From positions 1-38,033 of the forward strand of contig WQYW01000035.1 in assembly GCA_009781045.1 (NCBI GenBank): a stretch of 38,033 bases of DNA. Direction: 5' to 3'. Below, one piece after another: positions 17,302-25,317 of the stretch (position 1 is the stretch's first letter; every line of letters starts with the position of its first letter). The translations under genes and the position numbers were made by a program. The notes beneath the pieces were generated by a model that ran no database searches, was not told where the DNA came from, and saw nothing but the letters and a program-made list of their open reading frames with translations. This stretch comes from Alphaproteobacteria bacterium (GTDB lineage: Bacteria > Pseudomonadota > Alphaproteobacteria > Rhizobiales > Xanthobacteraceae).

Positions 17302-18279
17302 AAAAACCATAGATTTCATAGTCATTTGCTGATCCGGCAGGAATCCCGGGCTGGAACATTTAAGGATAATTGGCGCCGTTTGGGGCTGGTTGGGGCAGAA
17401 AATCCCCGGAGGAACCCCCGGACTTTCACCCTCCGTTCTCCTCTGGGCCCGGCGCAAGGCAGGAGATGCGGGATCAATGTGCCCGCCATGTTCCTTTATG
17501 GGCCTTTATGGGCCTTTGAAACCTCACCCTGTACCGGGCGTCAGGGCTCCGCGCCACGCCGCATGAAATCCGCAACCGCAACCGGCGTCACGGGCAGCAG
17601 GATTCATCCTTGAGCTGGCCCCGCAAACTCCCGTGAGGTCAGAACTGCCGTCCTCATCCTGGCGCCGGGCCGCGCCGCTCACCGGTCATGCACCGTCACA
17701 CCGGCCTTGTCGGAGGGCACGAGACGGGGAATGAGGCTCTGTGACGAACGGATCAGGGCAACCCTGTCCTGCCGTCCGGCCTCGATTGCCGGTGACAGCG
17801 CATCAGAGCGCGGGCAGAGAAGAACCAGGAAGGAAATCGTGCCGCTCCATCGCCGACAATGCAACCCTGCCCCCGGACTGCTATGAGACAGATCGCACAC
17901 CAGCCGGATCGCCAGCCAGAGCCTGTCCGCGCATCTGACAGGAGCGACCGACCTTGCACCATCGCGCGCCGGGGCGGGCTGGTCGCCTGAAGGACCGGAA
18001 ATCGGGCCATGGCCGGGCTTGCACCTGGCACTGTGTACCTTGCGGCCTGTGGCGGGAGAGCCGGCTTCTGTCAGCAATGGCCTGATGCAAGGATTGATTC
18101 AGCACCCTGTGCCGGCAGGCCACAGCTGCCGCGGCTTGCGGCTTGCAGACATGAAATATCGGTAGCTTCAGAGCGCGTGGGGATGTACAGCGATGGCCCG
18201 GGCGGGCACGATTTTTGCGCCGCACACCGGATATCCCGAATTGCAAGGTTTGAAAGCGAGGAAGGCAAAAGGCTCGTCT
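17302..18279. other. Long gap after tRNA-Arg, no gene seen
   Basis: Almost 1 kb with no frame showing family motifs. The only clear structure is a 10-bp tandem word, CCTTTATGGG twice plus a partial third copy, at about 17493-17516. A G/C-rich palindromic patch lies near 17403-17420. No second copy of the tRNA-Arg 3' end is visible, so I cannot claim an integrated element. It may hold decayed DNA or an unrecognised small RNA. Confidence 0.4.
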
Positions 18280-18633
18280 ATGAGAGGATTTAAGGAACCC
18301 GGCTTCGCGGACCGGCAAAAGGCGGCCCAGCAGGCGCGGCAGAACCTCCTGGAGAAATTCAAGACCCAGCCCAGTGCCGACGATCCGACGGTCGTGGCAC
18401 GACGCGAGGAACGCGAGGCGATTGCAGCGAGACGAGCCGAAATGAAGGCGGCCCGCGACGCCGAGAAGGCTGAGCAGAAACGCCGCGAGGAAGCCGAAGC
18501 GGCCGCCGAGGAGGCACGAATCGCCCGCGAGGCGGAAGAAGCCGCCGCACGCCAGGCGGCCCTGGAAACCGAACAGAAGGCCAAGCGCGATGCCCGCTAT
18601 GCGGCCCGCAAGGCAAAAGGCAAAAGAAAGTAA
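18280..18633 (+). CDS. DUF6481 family protein
   Basis: This 117-aa, highly charged protein begins MRGFKEPGFADRQKAA and has LLEKFKTQPSADDP before a long Ala/Glu/Arg/Lys helix (about residues 38-110) and a basic tail (DARYAARKAKGKRK). That order is characteristic of DUF6481, a small alphaproteobacterial family of unknown function. The helix would form an extended coiled-coil-like rod, and the basic end could bind nucleic acid (inference). The frame is open further upstream, but ATG 18280 fits the family N-terminus and has AAAGG about 10 nt before it. It stands alone; its G/C-rich gaps on both sides hold no gene. Confidence 0.85.
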   Translation: MRGFKEPGFADRQKAAQQARQNLLEKFKTQPSADDPTVVARREEREAIAARRAEMKAARDAEKAEQKRREEAEAAAEEARIAREAEEAAARQAALETEQKAKRDARYAARKAKGKRK

Positions 18634-19332
18634 GGGCAGAGGAAACCAGCCTGGCAGGGACAGGGACGATTTGGCCCCCTGCCATGCGATTTCGAGCCCG
18701 CAATCCACAGGCACTGCGCTCTCAGGCCCTGAGCATCGGCACGGCGGTAACTTCTACTTTAGGTTGTATTGGTATAAAAACTCGCGCGCGATGGTGCGAG
18801 TGGCAGCGAAGACTCCATCTGGGAGGGCTCTGTGGGGGGCCAACCCTGGACGCTGCCAGCCGGCTTGTGCCTCGGGCACCCCCGAGAGCTGACCTCAGCG
18901 GCCCCTCCGGAAGCGAGGAAGCACGGGGGAAGGTAGGGGGCGGTTTTCTCTGGTGGCTCGACCAAACCGCCCCCTACCCTTTAATTCCACAGCAACTGCC
19001 CAGGTCGGACAGGGGGGCGGACAAGGGGCAGTTCGCACCCGGCTCGAAATCCGGGCAAAATTGTGCCTCTCCAGCCGGCATGACCATTCATCTGTCGCCA
19101 ATCACCTCCATCCGAAAGAGGCGGCTGGGCCTCAGGGACACTGTCAGTCGCCAGAGATGGAAAGTGGGTCGAAACCCACCAGGAAAAACCTGACGACGAG
19201 CGGCTCAGACAACCTTTGGCGTCCTGCAGGGTCGCAACAGGCCGCCTGTCATTGCTTGAATCGTCCCACGTCGCATCGGCCGCGGGAGGGATGCGTCTCT
19301 CCGGCCAGGCCCGCCTCTTGGGGATCCGCTCC
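18634..19332. other. Gene-free stretch with strong inverted repeats
   Basis: About 700 bp without a defensible gene. It contains a perfect 15-bp inverted repeat (listed separately) and an 8-bp one, AACTGCCC at about 18992-18999 against GGGCAGTT at about 19026-19033. The longest open frame (18684-19193, plus) has no motif and an unnatural Arg/Ser/Pro-rich composition, so I do not call it. Confidence 0.4.
18932..18978. repeat. Perfect 15-bp inverted repeat with 17-nt loop
   Basis: GGTAGGGGGCGGTTT (18932-18946) is matched exactly by AAACCGCCCCCTACC (18964-18978). The 17 bases between are unpaired. The stem is very stable as RNA on either strand. No T run follows the right arm beyond CTTTAA, so it is not a classical terminator. 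It could be a structured RNA, a REP-like element or a remnant of a mobile element. Confidence 0.8.
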
Positions 19333-19638
19333 TCAATGGGTCCAGGGCTGGCTGCGGCGGAAAGAGAAATTGTCGCTATAGGCCACCGTGCGCCTGATCG
19401 ACTCTTTGGGTTCGATCACGAGATAGGGAATACCCTTGCCTTCACAATATGCTACGGCTTCTTCCCGGCTCTCGAAACGGAGCGAGAGCTGCTGCTTCAT
19501 GTCGCCTGATGAGGTCCAGCCCATCAGCGGCTCGACGATGCGCGGCAATTCGGGCTCGTAATCGAGCTGCCAATCCCGGGTTTTGGACTTGCCCGATTGC
19601 ATCGCGTTCTTGGCGGGTTTGAAAATGCGTGCGGTCAT
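19333..19638 (-). CDS. ETC complex I subunit (NDUFS4-like)
   Basis: This 101-aa protein begins MTARIFKPAKNAMQSGK, then WQLDYEP, DMKQQLSLRFESREEAVAYCEGKGIPY and ends in YSDNFSFRRSQPWTH. These are the hallmark blocks of PF04800, the bacterial relative of the mitochondrial NDUFS4 (18 kDa) accessory subunit. It binds the peripheral arm of NADH:ubiquinone oxidoreductase near the NADH module and helps its assembly or stability. ATG 19638 gives the family N-terminus; the longer frame to 19737 does not match. The nuo operon is not in the window, which is common because this gene is usually unlinked. Its presence is a strong marker for alphaproteobacteria. Confidence 0.93.
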   Translation of the reverse strand: MTARIFKPAKNAMQSGKSKTRDWQLDYEPELPRIVEPLMGWTSSGDMKQQLSLRFESREEAVAYCEGKGIPYLVIEPKESIRRTVAYSDNFSFRRSQPWTH

Positions 19639-19958
19639 TGGCTGGCGCGCCTTTTGTTGGGATCGTCCTGAAATCGTCGCGGCGGAAAGCGGGATAGCAT
19701 GTCCTGCGAAAAAGCGTAACTGCCGAGGTTGACGCAAGGCACTGGGCCTTCCGGTCCAAAGGAAGCCATCGCCGGGAAAGTGGTGCCGATCAGGGGACAG
19801 TGCGAGACGACAAGGCGTGCGGCCCGGACCAGTGGCATTCCACCTCAGCGCAGGCCTGTCGGTTCGCGGACGACAGGACCTGGCGACAGGGCGAAAGCAG
19901 CGATGGCCCGCGAAGCGACCCCAACCCTCTGGATTAAGTCATTGATTTACAGTATTTT
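19639..19958. other. Intergenic stretch, nothing recognised
   Basis: This lies between the NDUFS4-like gene and tRNA-Pro, both on the minus strand. A minus-strand frame (19635-19838) would overlap the NDUFS4-like start but shows no motif. Just beside the tRNA the sequence is A/T-rich (19931-19958), as expected for a tRNA 3' flank with terminator. Confidence 0.35.
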
Positions 19959-20035
19959 TGGTCGGGGCAGCTGGATTCGAACCAACGACCTGCAGTACCC
20001 AAAACTGCCGCGCTACCAGGCTGCGCTATACCCCG
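19959..20035 (-). tRNA. tRNA-Pro (anticodon TGG)
   Basis: Read on the minus strand, it starts CGGGGTATAGCGCAGCCTGG. The acceptor CGGGGTA pairs with the 3' TGCCCCG, the anticodon stem GCAGT/ACTGC encloses TTTGGGT with TGG at 34-36, the T-arm carries GGTTCGAATCC, and CCA is encoded. It is the standard bacterial tRNA-Pro reading CCN, especially CCA. Confidence 0.97.
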
Positions 20036-20082
20036 ATCCAGCGACCGCTGTCGTTACACGCTGCTGCGGCCGCCAGCAACGC

Positions 20083-20568
20083 CTATCCGCCATTGAACAG
20101 CGGATGTCCGACAAGGTCCCCGGCCGCAATGCCGTATTTGCGCGCTGTCCCCGCCGGCACTTCCAGGACCGCCCGGGTCATGCCGTTGGATCGGATCAGC
20201 CGCTGGGACAGCGGCTCGGTATTCTCAGCGATCCGCAGGATATGACCGTCGGCGGCAATGAAGATCATGTCGAGCGAGATGTAGGTGTTCTTCATCCACA
20301 TCGTCACCTCCTGCTCCGGCGTGAAATCAAACAGCATGCCACGACTGTCGGCCAGTTCCTTCCGGTACATCAGGCCGGTGGTCTTTTCCTCCTCGGTGGT
20401 GGCCATTTCGACAGCGAACACCCGCACGCCGCCCTTCGTAGCGATTTCGAGCCGCTGCAGCTCCATGGCGTGAAGCGCCGGGCCGGCAGCGACGCAAGCC
20501 ACCAGCAGGAGGAAGGCCATGAGCCAGCCGCGTGCCGGCAGCCAGGCAGTCATTCGGTCAGAATTCAT
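20083..20568 (-). CDS. DUF192 family secreted protein
   Basis: This 161-aa protein has a signal peptide (GWLMAFLLLVACVAAGPALHA, about residues 14-34) and then the DUF192 domain: VEMATTEEEKTTGLMYRKELADSRGMLFDF, VTMWMKNTYISLDMIFI, and EVPAGTARKYGIAAGD. The M-x-R and MWMKNT blocks are the family signatures. The function is unknown; the domain is a small periplasmic beta fold. The start is ATG 20568. In related genomes this gene commonly sits beside a double cold-shock gene and tRNA-Pro, as here, so the block is probably ancestral. The cold-shock gene upstream on the same strand is separated by 384 bp and a terminator-like hairpin, so the two are probably transcribed separately. Confidence 0.92.
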   Translation of the reverse strand: MNSDRMTAWLPARGWLMAFLLLVACVAAGPALHAMELQRLEIATKGGVRVFAVEMATTEEEKTTGLMYRKELADSRGMLFDFTPEQEVTMWMKNTYISLDMIFIAADGHILRIAENTEPLSQRLIRSNGMTRAVLEVPAGTARKYGIAAGDLVGHPLFNGG

Positions 20569-20918
20569 CGGTTTTGCTCATGGATCAGGGATGGAAAAAC
20601 AGCGGCTGAGGTTCCGGTCACGGCACCACCTGGCCGCTGGAACTCACATCAAGCCCAGCCGAGCTTAGGGCGCGCATCCTCAAGCCCCCGCAACCGGGTC
20701 AAGGATGTACCCTTCAGCTTGCGGCCGCGAAAACATCCATCGCCTCAGATGAGAAGCGATCAGAATGCCCGAAGGCCATGTCGACGGGGCCTGCTGTCAG
20801 TCGTGTCCGGAATGGAACCCGCGCACGTCTTACCAATGTCGCCGAAGCCGACGCAAGAGAGGCGCGAACAGATGGGGTTCACCAGGGGCCGCAGTCAATC
20901 CGTCAATCCACCCGCTTC
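20569..20918. other. Intergenic stretch upstream of the DUF192 gene
   Basis: No gene recognised. It should hold the DUF192 promoter on the minus strand. Open frames on the plus strand (20765-21041) are Arg/Ser/Pro-rich shadows of low information. Confidence 0.35.
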
Positions 20919-20946
20919 GGGCCGCGAGCACAGATGCTCGCGGCCC
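20919..20946 (-). terminator. Hairpin downstream of the cold-shock gene
   Basis: GGGCCGCGAGCA (20919-20930) pairs exactly with TGCTCGCGGCCC (20935-20946) around a 4-nt loop, 7 bp beyond the cold-shock stop codon. Position and stability fit a transcription terminator on the minus strand, although the following T run is lacking; high-GC bacteria often show this form. Confidence 0.7.
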
Positions 20947-20952
20947 CAAACG

Positions 20953-21624
20953 TCAGTGGGACGCCAGTCCGGGCGATCGGATCTCGGGATAGATTTCCGC
21001 CGCCATCATGCCCTTGGAGCCGTTTCCGTAACGGACCATGACATATTGCCCCGGGCGCAACTCGGTCATGCCGAAACGTCGCAATGTCTCCATATGGACG
21101 AAGATGTCCGGTGTGCCCTCGCCACAGGTCAGAAAGCCGAAGCCGCGCAAGCGGTTGAACCACTTGACCTGAGCCCGCTCCAGACCGCTGGTCGGGGTCA
21201 CCGTGACATGGGTCCGACCCGGCATCATCTGCGCCGGGTGAACGGCGGTCGACTCATCCATTGAGACCACCCGAAACGCCTGGAAGCCCTTGGCACGGGG
21301 CACACAGAGGCAGACCACACGGGTACCTTCATAGGCGGTCTGGAAACCGTCGCGTCGGAGCACCGTCACATGCAACAGCACGTCCGGGCCTCCCCCGTCG
21401 GGAACCACGAATCCATACCCTTTCGAGGCATCGAACCACTTGATGACGCCCGAGACCTCAACCAGATTCGCTCCCCGTTCATCGAGATCCGGCCCCGTGA
21501 ACGGATTAAGCGTCGGGTCGGGACCCGAACTTGCAAACTGAGCAGGCTCAAATCGTCCTGTCCCGGCACTCACCGACACAGAAACGCCTACTTTCTTCGA
21601 CACAAACCTCCCAGACGACCCCAT
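20953..21624 (-). CDS. Two-domain cold-shock protein
   Basis: This 223-aa protein contains two cold-shock domains. The first (about residues 59-125) has VIKWFDASKGYGFVVPDGG and DVLLHVTVL; the second (about 150-215) has QVKWFNRLRGFGFLTCGEG and DIFVHMETL. These carry the RNP1 and RNP2 aromatic residues that bind single-stranded RNA or DNA. The paired form is typical of alphaproteobacteria. The N-terminal 55 residues are low-complexity and probably disordered. ATG 21624 is chosen; GTG 21636 is 4 codons upstream in frame. The 215-bp leader holds a hairpin (AACGTCC/GGACGTT, 21691-21709), which may be part of a temperature-sensitive 5' UTR (inference). Confidence 0.93.
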   Translation of the reverse strand: MGSSGRFVSKKVGVSVSVSAGTGRFEPAQFASSGPDPTLNPFTGPDLDERGANLVEVSGVIKWFDASKGYGFVVPDGGGPDVLLHVTVLRRDGFQTAYEGTRVVCLCVPRAKGFQAFRVVSMDESTAVHPAQMMPGRTHVTVTPTSGLERAQVKWFNRLRGFGFLTCGEGTPDIFVHMETLRRFGMTELRPGQYVMVRYGNGSKGMMAAEIYPEIRSPGLASH

Positions 21625-21690
21625 ATGCCACCCCACACATCAAAATGCAGCTCGCCCCCAACGGCGGCATTGCATTCACGCCCCCATTCA

Positions 21691-21709
21691 AACGTCCGCA
21701 CAGGACGTT
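21691..21709. repeat. Hairpin in the cold-shock gene leader
   Basis: AACGTCC and GGACGTT are exact complements around a 5-nt loop, 67 bp before the cold-shock start codon on the minus strand. It may be part of the mRNA 5' UTR or an operator. Confidence 0.5.
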
Positions 21710-21731
21710 CACGAATCGCTTAACTATAATT

Positions 21732-21852
21732 CTATTCACAGTTGTGGCGCAGCGAAAAATCGCCGCAACGAAAAACTTGCACAGTCTTGCGTGGCAGCGT
21801 TTCACTTGTCCACAAAGTCACCGCCCGGGCGACTTATCTTCAGTTATCCACA
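21732..21852 (+). other. Three DnaA-box-like 9-mers in one orientation
   Basis: CTATTCACA (21732-21740), TTGTCCACA (21806-21814) and the perfect box TTATCCACA (21844-21852) lie within 121 bp on the plus strand. The last one overlaps the final codons of the SIR2 gene. The stretch between is locally A/T-rich near 21718-21735. It could be a DnaA-responsive promoter, a DnaA titration site or chance; there is no other sign of an origin. Confidence 0.35.
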
Positions 21853-22601
21853 AAGGGGCTGAGGGTCTCGCCGATGTCGTGGCGAATCACGAGATCGGCA
21901 ATGTCGTCCTGATTCGTCGGATCCCGGTTGATGATGACAAGACGTGCACCGGCATCCTTGGCGATCAGCGGAAAGCCGGCAGCCGGCCACACCACCAGCG
22001 ACGAACCGATGGCGATCATGAGGTCGCAATCTCCAACCAGCTCGGTTGCCTGGTGCATGGCGTGTTTTGGCATGGCCTGCCCGAAGGAAATCGTCGCTGA
22101 TTTCACCAGCCCGCCGCATTTCTCGCAGACCGGCGCTCTTCCCGTCCGCTGGAACAGCGTCCTTACCCAGTCAAGTTCGTAGACCTCATGACAATCGAGA
22201 CAGCGGGCATAGGTCGCATTGCCGTGCAGCTCGATGACATGGTCAGAGGCGAACCCGGAAGCCTGGTGCAGATTGTCGATGTTCTGGGTGATCACTGCCG
22301 GGATCTTGCCCGCACGATAGAGCGAGGCCAGCGCGCGATGGCCTCGCCCCGGCTTCGCAGCGGTAAAAATCTCTTCCGTGGCAAACAGACTGCGCCATGA
22401 TTCGTCGCGCGCCTCCTGGCTGGCGACGAAATCGTCAAACAGGACCGGACGGTACTTGGTCCACAACCCGCCTGGCGAACGGAAGTCAGGAATTCCCGAT
22501 TCTGTCGAGATGCCCGCGCCGGTGAACGGCACGATCGTGGAGGCTGCGGCGATCATCTCGCCCAGTCGCTCAACGCCGCTCTGAAGATCGGAAGCAATCA
22601 T
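21840..22601 (-). CDS. cobB: SIR2-family NAD-dependent protein deacylase
   Basis: This 253-aa cytosolic sirtuin has the NAD-binding motifs GAGISTESGIPDFRS (residues 28-42) and TQNIDNLH (105-112), the catalytic histidine in ELHG (H126), and a zinc site from C134-x2-C137 and C159-x2-C162. Later GSSLVVWPAAGFP and INRDPT complete the Rossmann fold. It removes acetyl or other acyl groups from lysine, using NAD and releasing nicotinamide. Length and motif order match bacterial CobB. The frame is open far upstream (to 23465), but ATG 22601 starts just before the first helix, as in the family. It stands alone on the minus strand, upstream of the cold-shock gene. Confidence 0.93.
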   Translation of the reverse strand: MIASDLQSGVERLGEMIAAASTIVPFTGAGISTESGIPDFRSPGGLWTKYRPVLFDDFVASQEARDESWRSLFATEEIFTAAKPGRGHRALASLYRAGKIPAVITQNIDNLHQASGFASDHVIELHGNATYARCLDCHEVYELDWVRTLFQRTGRAPVCEKCGGLVKSATISFGQAMPKHAMHQATELVGDCDLMIAIGSSLVVWPAAGFPLIAKDAGARLVIINRDPTNQDDIADLVIRHDIGETLSPFVDN

Positions 22602-23143
22602 GACGGGTACCCTGTCTGGCCTGGCATGCTCTCTATCACATTTCCCGCCAGGGAAGCACCCGCGAGCCCCCCCCCAGGGGCATTGCCGCCCCTTTGGGCT
22701 CGCATCGCGGCGGACGCCTTTAGTTTGCTGGTTTCTCTGAAAGCCGGCAGCTTCCATCGGCGCGAAGGCGCAGGATGCCGCGCCTTCCTGCGTCATCAAA
22801 ATCGACACCCTCAAGCGAGTCGTTCTGTCGAGCAAAATCAAGCAATGGCGATGATTCGTGGCAGGAGTAAAGTCGCGAGCGGAAAAAATCGCCAGCCACG
22901 AGAACCTGACAGCAAAAGAAGGCGTAGTGAGGGCAAAAGGCGGCAAAAAGAAAAATGAGTGTTCGATGGTTCCCGATTTCGAATCAGCTATGCGCCGTGA
23001 GTGGCACAGCTGGCGCCATTCGCGATTTTTCCCGCCGCACACAATACCGCCAGGCCTTGCCCACATTGACGCCGCAATTGTGGTCGCCAATGATTGCATT
23101 GCGATTCTATTCAGAATCGCGGAACAGAACGGATAACCAGGGA
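22602..23143. other. Intergenic stretch with a short palindrome
   Basis: This lies between two divergent genes, so it should hold both promoters. No gene is recognised. GCGATTCT-ATTC-AGAATCGC (23101-23120) is a perfect 8-bp inverted repeat, 24 bp before the next start, and could be an operator. Sequence around 22860-22960 is purine-rich without a coding signal. Confidence 0.4.
23101..23120. repeat. Perfect 8-bp inverted repeat before a small gene
   Basis: GCGATTCT and AGAATCGC flank ATTC. The distance of about 24 bp to the ATG at 23144 is suited to a repressor operator or a leader hairpin. No binding family is implied. Confidence 0.45.
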
Positions 23144-23317
23144 ATGAGAAACGGGATGGAAATGGCGGAGAAGGACTCCTGTCAGACCAGCGAACGAGAC
23201 GAAATCGCTGCCCGTGTTGCCGCTTTTCGCGATATGCAGGAAAAGTTCCAGCGCGAGCGCGACGAATTCTTCGTCTCCACCATGGAAAGTACCCGCCGCC
23301 CCTCCTTGTGGCCGTGA
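23144..23317 (+). CDS. Small charged protein, hypothetical
   Basis: This 57-aa protein reads MEMAEKDSCQTSERDEIAAR, then VAAFRDMQEKFQREREEFF-like sequence and a short tail. The helix with alternating charges (about residues 17-43) resembles small uncharacterised alphaproteobacterial proteins of the type ...ARVAxFRxxQ-KFxRERDEFF. No membrane segment or known domain. Starts at 23144, 23156 and 23162 are all possible; AGGGA precedes the first too closely and suits 23156 better. It is likely monocistronic. The function is unknown, and confidence that it is a gene rests on composition and the recognised pattern. Confidence 0.5.
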   Translation: MRNGMEMAEKDSCQTSERDEIAARVAAFRDMQEKFQRERDEFFVSTMESTRRPSLWP

Positions 23318-23905
23318 TTTTTTTCACGGTCCAGCTTGCGGCAAGCAGGTATCTGCGCCATCTGAAATTTGTCCTGACCAGAACCTGCGTGGGCAGAAAT
23401 GGCCTTGCAGTTCGACACCAGATGCCGGTCAAGCATTCCCGTGCCAGCGGATCATCCGGGCTCAATCCCGGCCAGCCATGGTGTCATGGCTCTTCCCGGC
23501 TCCACAGGCTCAGGGCATCTCATCGAGCAGCCGATTTCTGCGCCGCGCCTTCCCGGCCTGGCGTGTTTTTTGCCGGATCATGGCGCGCGGCAGGGCGGAA
23601 ACACTGTCGATGACTGTCGATGCCTTGGCCAACCTTGGACAGCCTCAGCCGATCGCCTGACAGTTGCGATAAAAAGTTCCCCACTGGCCCCCCGCGCATG
23701 AAACACGGGCGGTACAACGCCGCCACCAGGTGCCAGAAGTTTCTTCCTGAACCGATCAGGATGGGCGGCGGATCCTCCGCTTCTGCTCATGGCGCCCTGC
23801 CCGGCAGGCATCGCGTCAACCCGTGAGGACTGAAACCCGATCATCCGGCTCCTTTCAGCAACGACCAGACTGGCGAAAATTTTCCGCCCCACCCGCAATA
23901 CCCTG
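23318..23905. other. Gene-free stretch, nothing recognised
   Basis: About 590 bp with open frames on both strands but no family motif, no ribosome site and no consistent codon use. A short tandem word, TGTCGATGAC followed by TGTCGATGCC, lies near 23606-23625. It sits between the convergent ends of the small charged protein gene and the NIF3-like gene and may simply be spacer. Confidence 0.35.
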
Positions 23906-24226
23906 TTACCCAATGGTCTCAAGCGCATAGATGTCGGTCGCCGGCTCCTCATAGGGATGGGCCTCGGCAATCGCCCGCAGCACGTCTTTCAGATTTTCCT
24001 CCCCGCATACCGTCTCTATGCGCTCCTCGGCAACGGCCTCCAGACTGCCAACCGCACCGATCGCGGGATTGGCACCGGCATCGGGCCGGAAACGCCCCAT
24101 GCCCTTCACGGAAAAGCTGCAGCAGGAATAATTGCCAATCCGCCCCGCCCCCGCCGCGCCCATGGCCTCGCGCAGCTGTTCCGCATGGGTTTCCGGCACG
24201 AACACAACGATCTTGTAGCGCTTCAT
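23906..24226 (-). CDS. NIF3/YqfO-like single-domain protein
   Basis: This 106-aa protein begins MKRYKIVVFVPETHAEQLREAMGAAGAG and contains IGNYSCCSFSVKGMGRFRP and a C-terminal AIAEAHPYEEPATDIYAL. These are the marks of the PII/CutA-like ferredoxin-fold domain found inserted in YqfO/NIF3 proteins; here it stands alone. H and E of AHPYEEP are the conserved end of the fold. The role is not established; the domain may bind a small ligand or metal. ATG 24226 has GGAGAGGG about 8 nt upstream, a very good ribosome site. It points away from gloA, so the two share the 200-bp intergenic region. Confidence 0.85.
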   Translation of the reverse strand: MKRYKIVVFVPETHAEQLREAMGAAGAGRIGNYSCCSFSVKGMGRFRPDAGANPAIGAVGSLEAVAEERIETVCGEENLKDVLRAIAEAHPYEEPATDIYALETIG

Positions 24227-24426
24227 GATGCCCTCTCCAAAGCCCGGTTTGCCGATCTGCGCGGCACGCCCCGTCGTTCAATCAAAGCCTGGTCCCGTCC
24301 TTTAAGGGACGGAGATGTGGATTCAACCGCGCCAATCGGGCTTGATTGTGATCGCCCCTTCGCTCACTCTTGCCGTCCGCCATTCCATCATGGACCCGCC
24401 AAACCATCCACGGAGAGACCCCGACC

Positions 24427-24879
24427 ATGCGTTACCTTCACACCATGCTGCGTGTCCGCAATCTCGATGTCGCCCTGAAATTCTATCAGGACGCTCTCGG
24501 CCTCAGGGAGGTCCGCCGCACCGAGAATGACAAGGCCCGCTTCACCCTGCTGTTCCTCTGCGCGGAGCAGGATATCGGGCCACTGGCGAATCTGCCCGAA
24601 TCGCGGGGCGCGCCACTCCTGGAGCTGACATGGAACTGGGATGAGGAAAAATACGGTGAGGATCGCTATTTCGGACACGTTGCCTACGAGGTCGACGACA
24701 TTTACGCCACCTGCGAGAGGCTGATGAAAGCGGGCGTCACCATCAACCGCCCGCCCCGCGACGGCATGATGGCCTTCATTCGCTCTCCCGACCTGCATTC
24801 GATCGAATTGCTGCAGAAGGGAGAAGCCAGACCACCACAGGAACCCTGGCTGTCGATGCCCAATGTCGGCCACTGGTGA
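24427..24879 (+). CDS. gloA: Lactoylglutathione lyase (glyoxalase I)
   Basis: This 150-aa enzyme converts the methylglyoxal-glutathione hemithioacetal to S-lactoylglutathione in the cytosol. The four metal ligands of the glyoxalase I fold are in place: H5 (LHTMLRV), E66 (LLELTWN), H84 (FGHVAYEV) and E127 (HSIELLQ). Two beta-alpha-beta-beta-beta modules cover the chain, and RNLDVALKFYQDALGL is the family start. The length is slightly above E. coli GloA because of a tail ending PQEPWLSMPNVGHW. ATG 24427 is preceded by GGAGAG about 10 nt upstream; the frame is open further up but does not match the family. It is probably monocistronic. Confidence 0.95.
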   Translation: MRYLHTMLRVRNLDVALKFYQDALGLREVRRTENDKARFTLLFLCAEQDIGPLANLPESRGAPLLELTWNWDEEKYGEDRYFGHVAYEVDDIYATCERLMKAGVTINRPPRDGMMAFIRSPDLHSIELLQKGEARPPQEPWLSMPNVGHW

Positions 24880-24970
24880 TACACCGCACCCGCGACACCC
24901 GTCCCGGTTGCAAAGCACCGGGCGGGACGTGCGCGGCAGGACGATCAGAGCCGAAAAAGGGAACGTTTCT

Positions 24971-25222
24971 TCAGCGATGCGAGAGGCGCATGCCGGTCTC
25001 CAGCTCAACCGAGCCGCCGATTTTCACGCAACTGCCGGAACTCGCGACCCAGACGAAGCCAGGACCATAGGACGCACAGGAATTGGAGGGTTTCGGCTTT
25101 TTAGGCACGGACACCTTGTGGCTGTCCTTATAGGCCGGTTCGGTCAGGCTCTGGGCCATCGCTGGCGAAGCCACGATCAGACCAGGAACAATCAGCGCAG
25201 ATAACAAATTCATTCGTCGCAT
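24971..25222 (-). CDS. Secreted porin-N-terminus-like mini protein
   Basis: This 83-aa protein has a signal peptide (NLLSALIVPGLIVASPAMA, cleaved before QSL). It is followed by a Lys/Pro linker and CASYGPGFVWVASSGSCVKIGGSVELETG. The last block is the N-terminal motif of alphaproteobacterial porins, where two cysteines form a disulphide loop before the first beta strand (C-x2-YG-G-F...C-x-IGG). Here the chain stops after that strand, so it cannot make a barrel. It may be a truncated porin or a distinct periplasmic family that shares the motif; stand-alone forms occur in Hyphomicrobiales to my recollection. ATG 25222 has GTGGAG about 7 nt upstream; ATG 25213 is also possible. Confidence 0.75.
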   Translation of the reverse strand: MRRMNLLSALIVPGLIVASPAMAQSLTEPAYKDSHKVSVPKKPKPSNSCASYGPGFVWVASSGSCVKIGGSVELETGMRLSHR

Positions 25223-25317
25223 GCGGATCTCCACTGTGATGCTGAATCTGCGTATCGACGATCCCGCCGACACCTTCCACTACCACGGTTGGGCTCACGC
25301 CTGCGCCTGAAATTTAT

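Noticed and set aside
17168..17359. Minus-strand frame reading AIPAGLEPATRGVE
   Set aside because: This is the well-known false protein made by translating the antisense of a tRNA.
17225..18279. Integrated element at tRNA-Arg
   Set aside because: No second copy of the tRNA-Arg 3' end and no recombinase or cargo gene is visible within the following kilobase.
19729..21264. 511-codon plus-strand frame
   Set aside because: It crosses tRNA-Pro and runs antisense to the DUF192 and cold-shock genes.
21732..21852. Chromosomal replication origin
   Set aside because: Only three box-like words, no replication gene nearby and no long A/T-rich unwinding region; kept only as a possible DnaA-responsive site.
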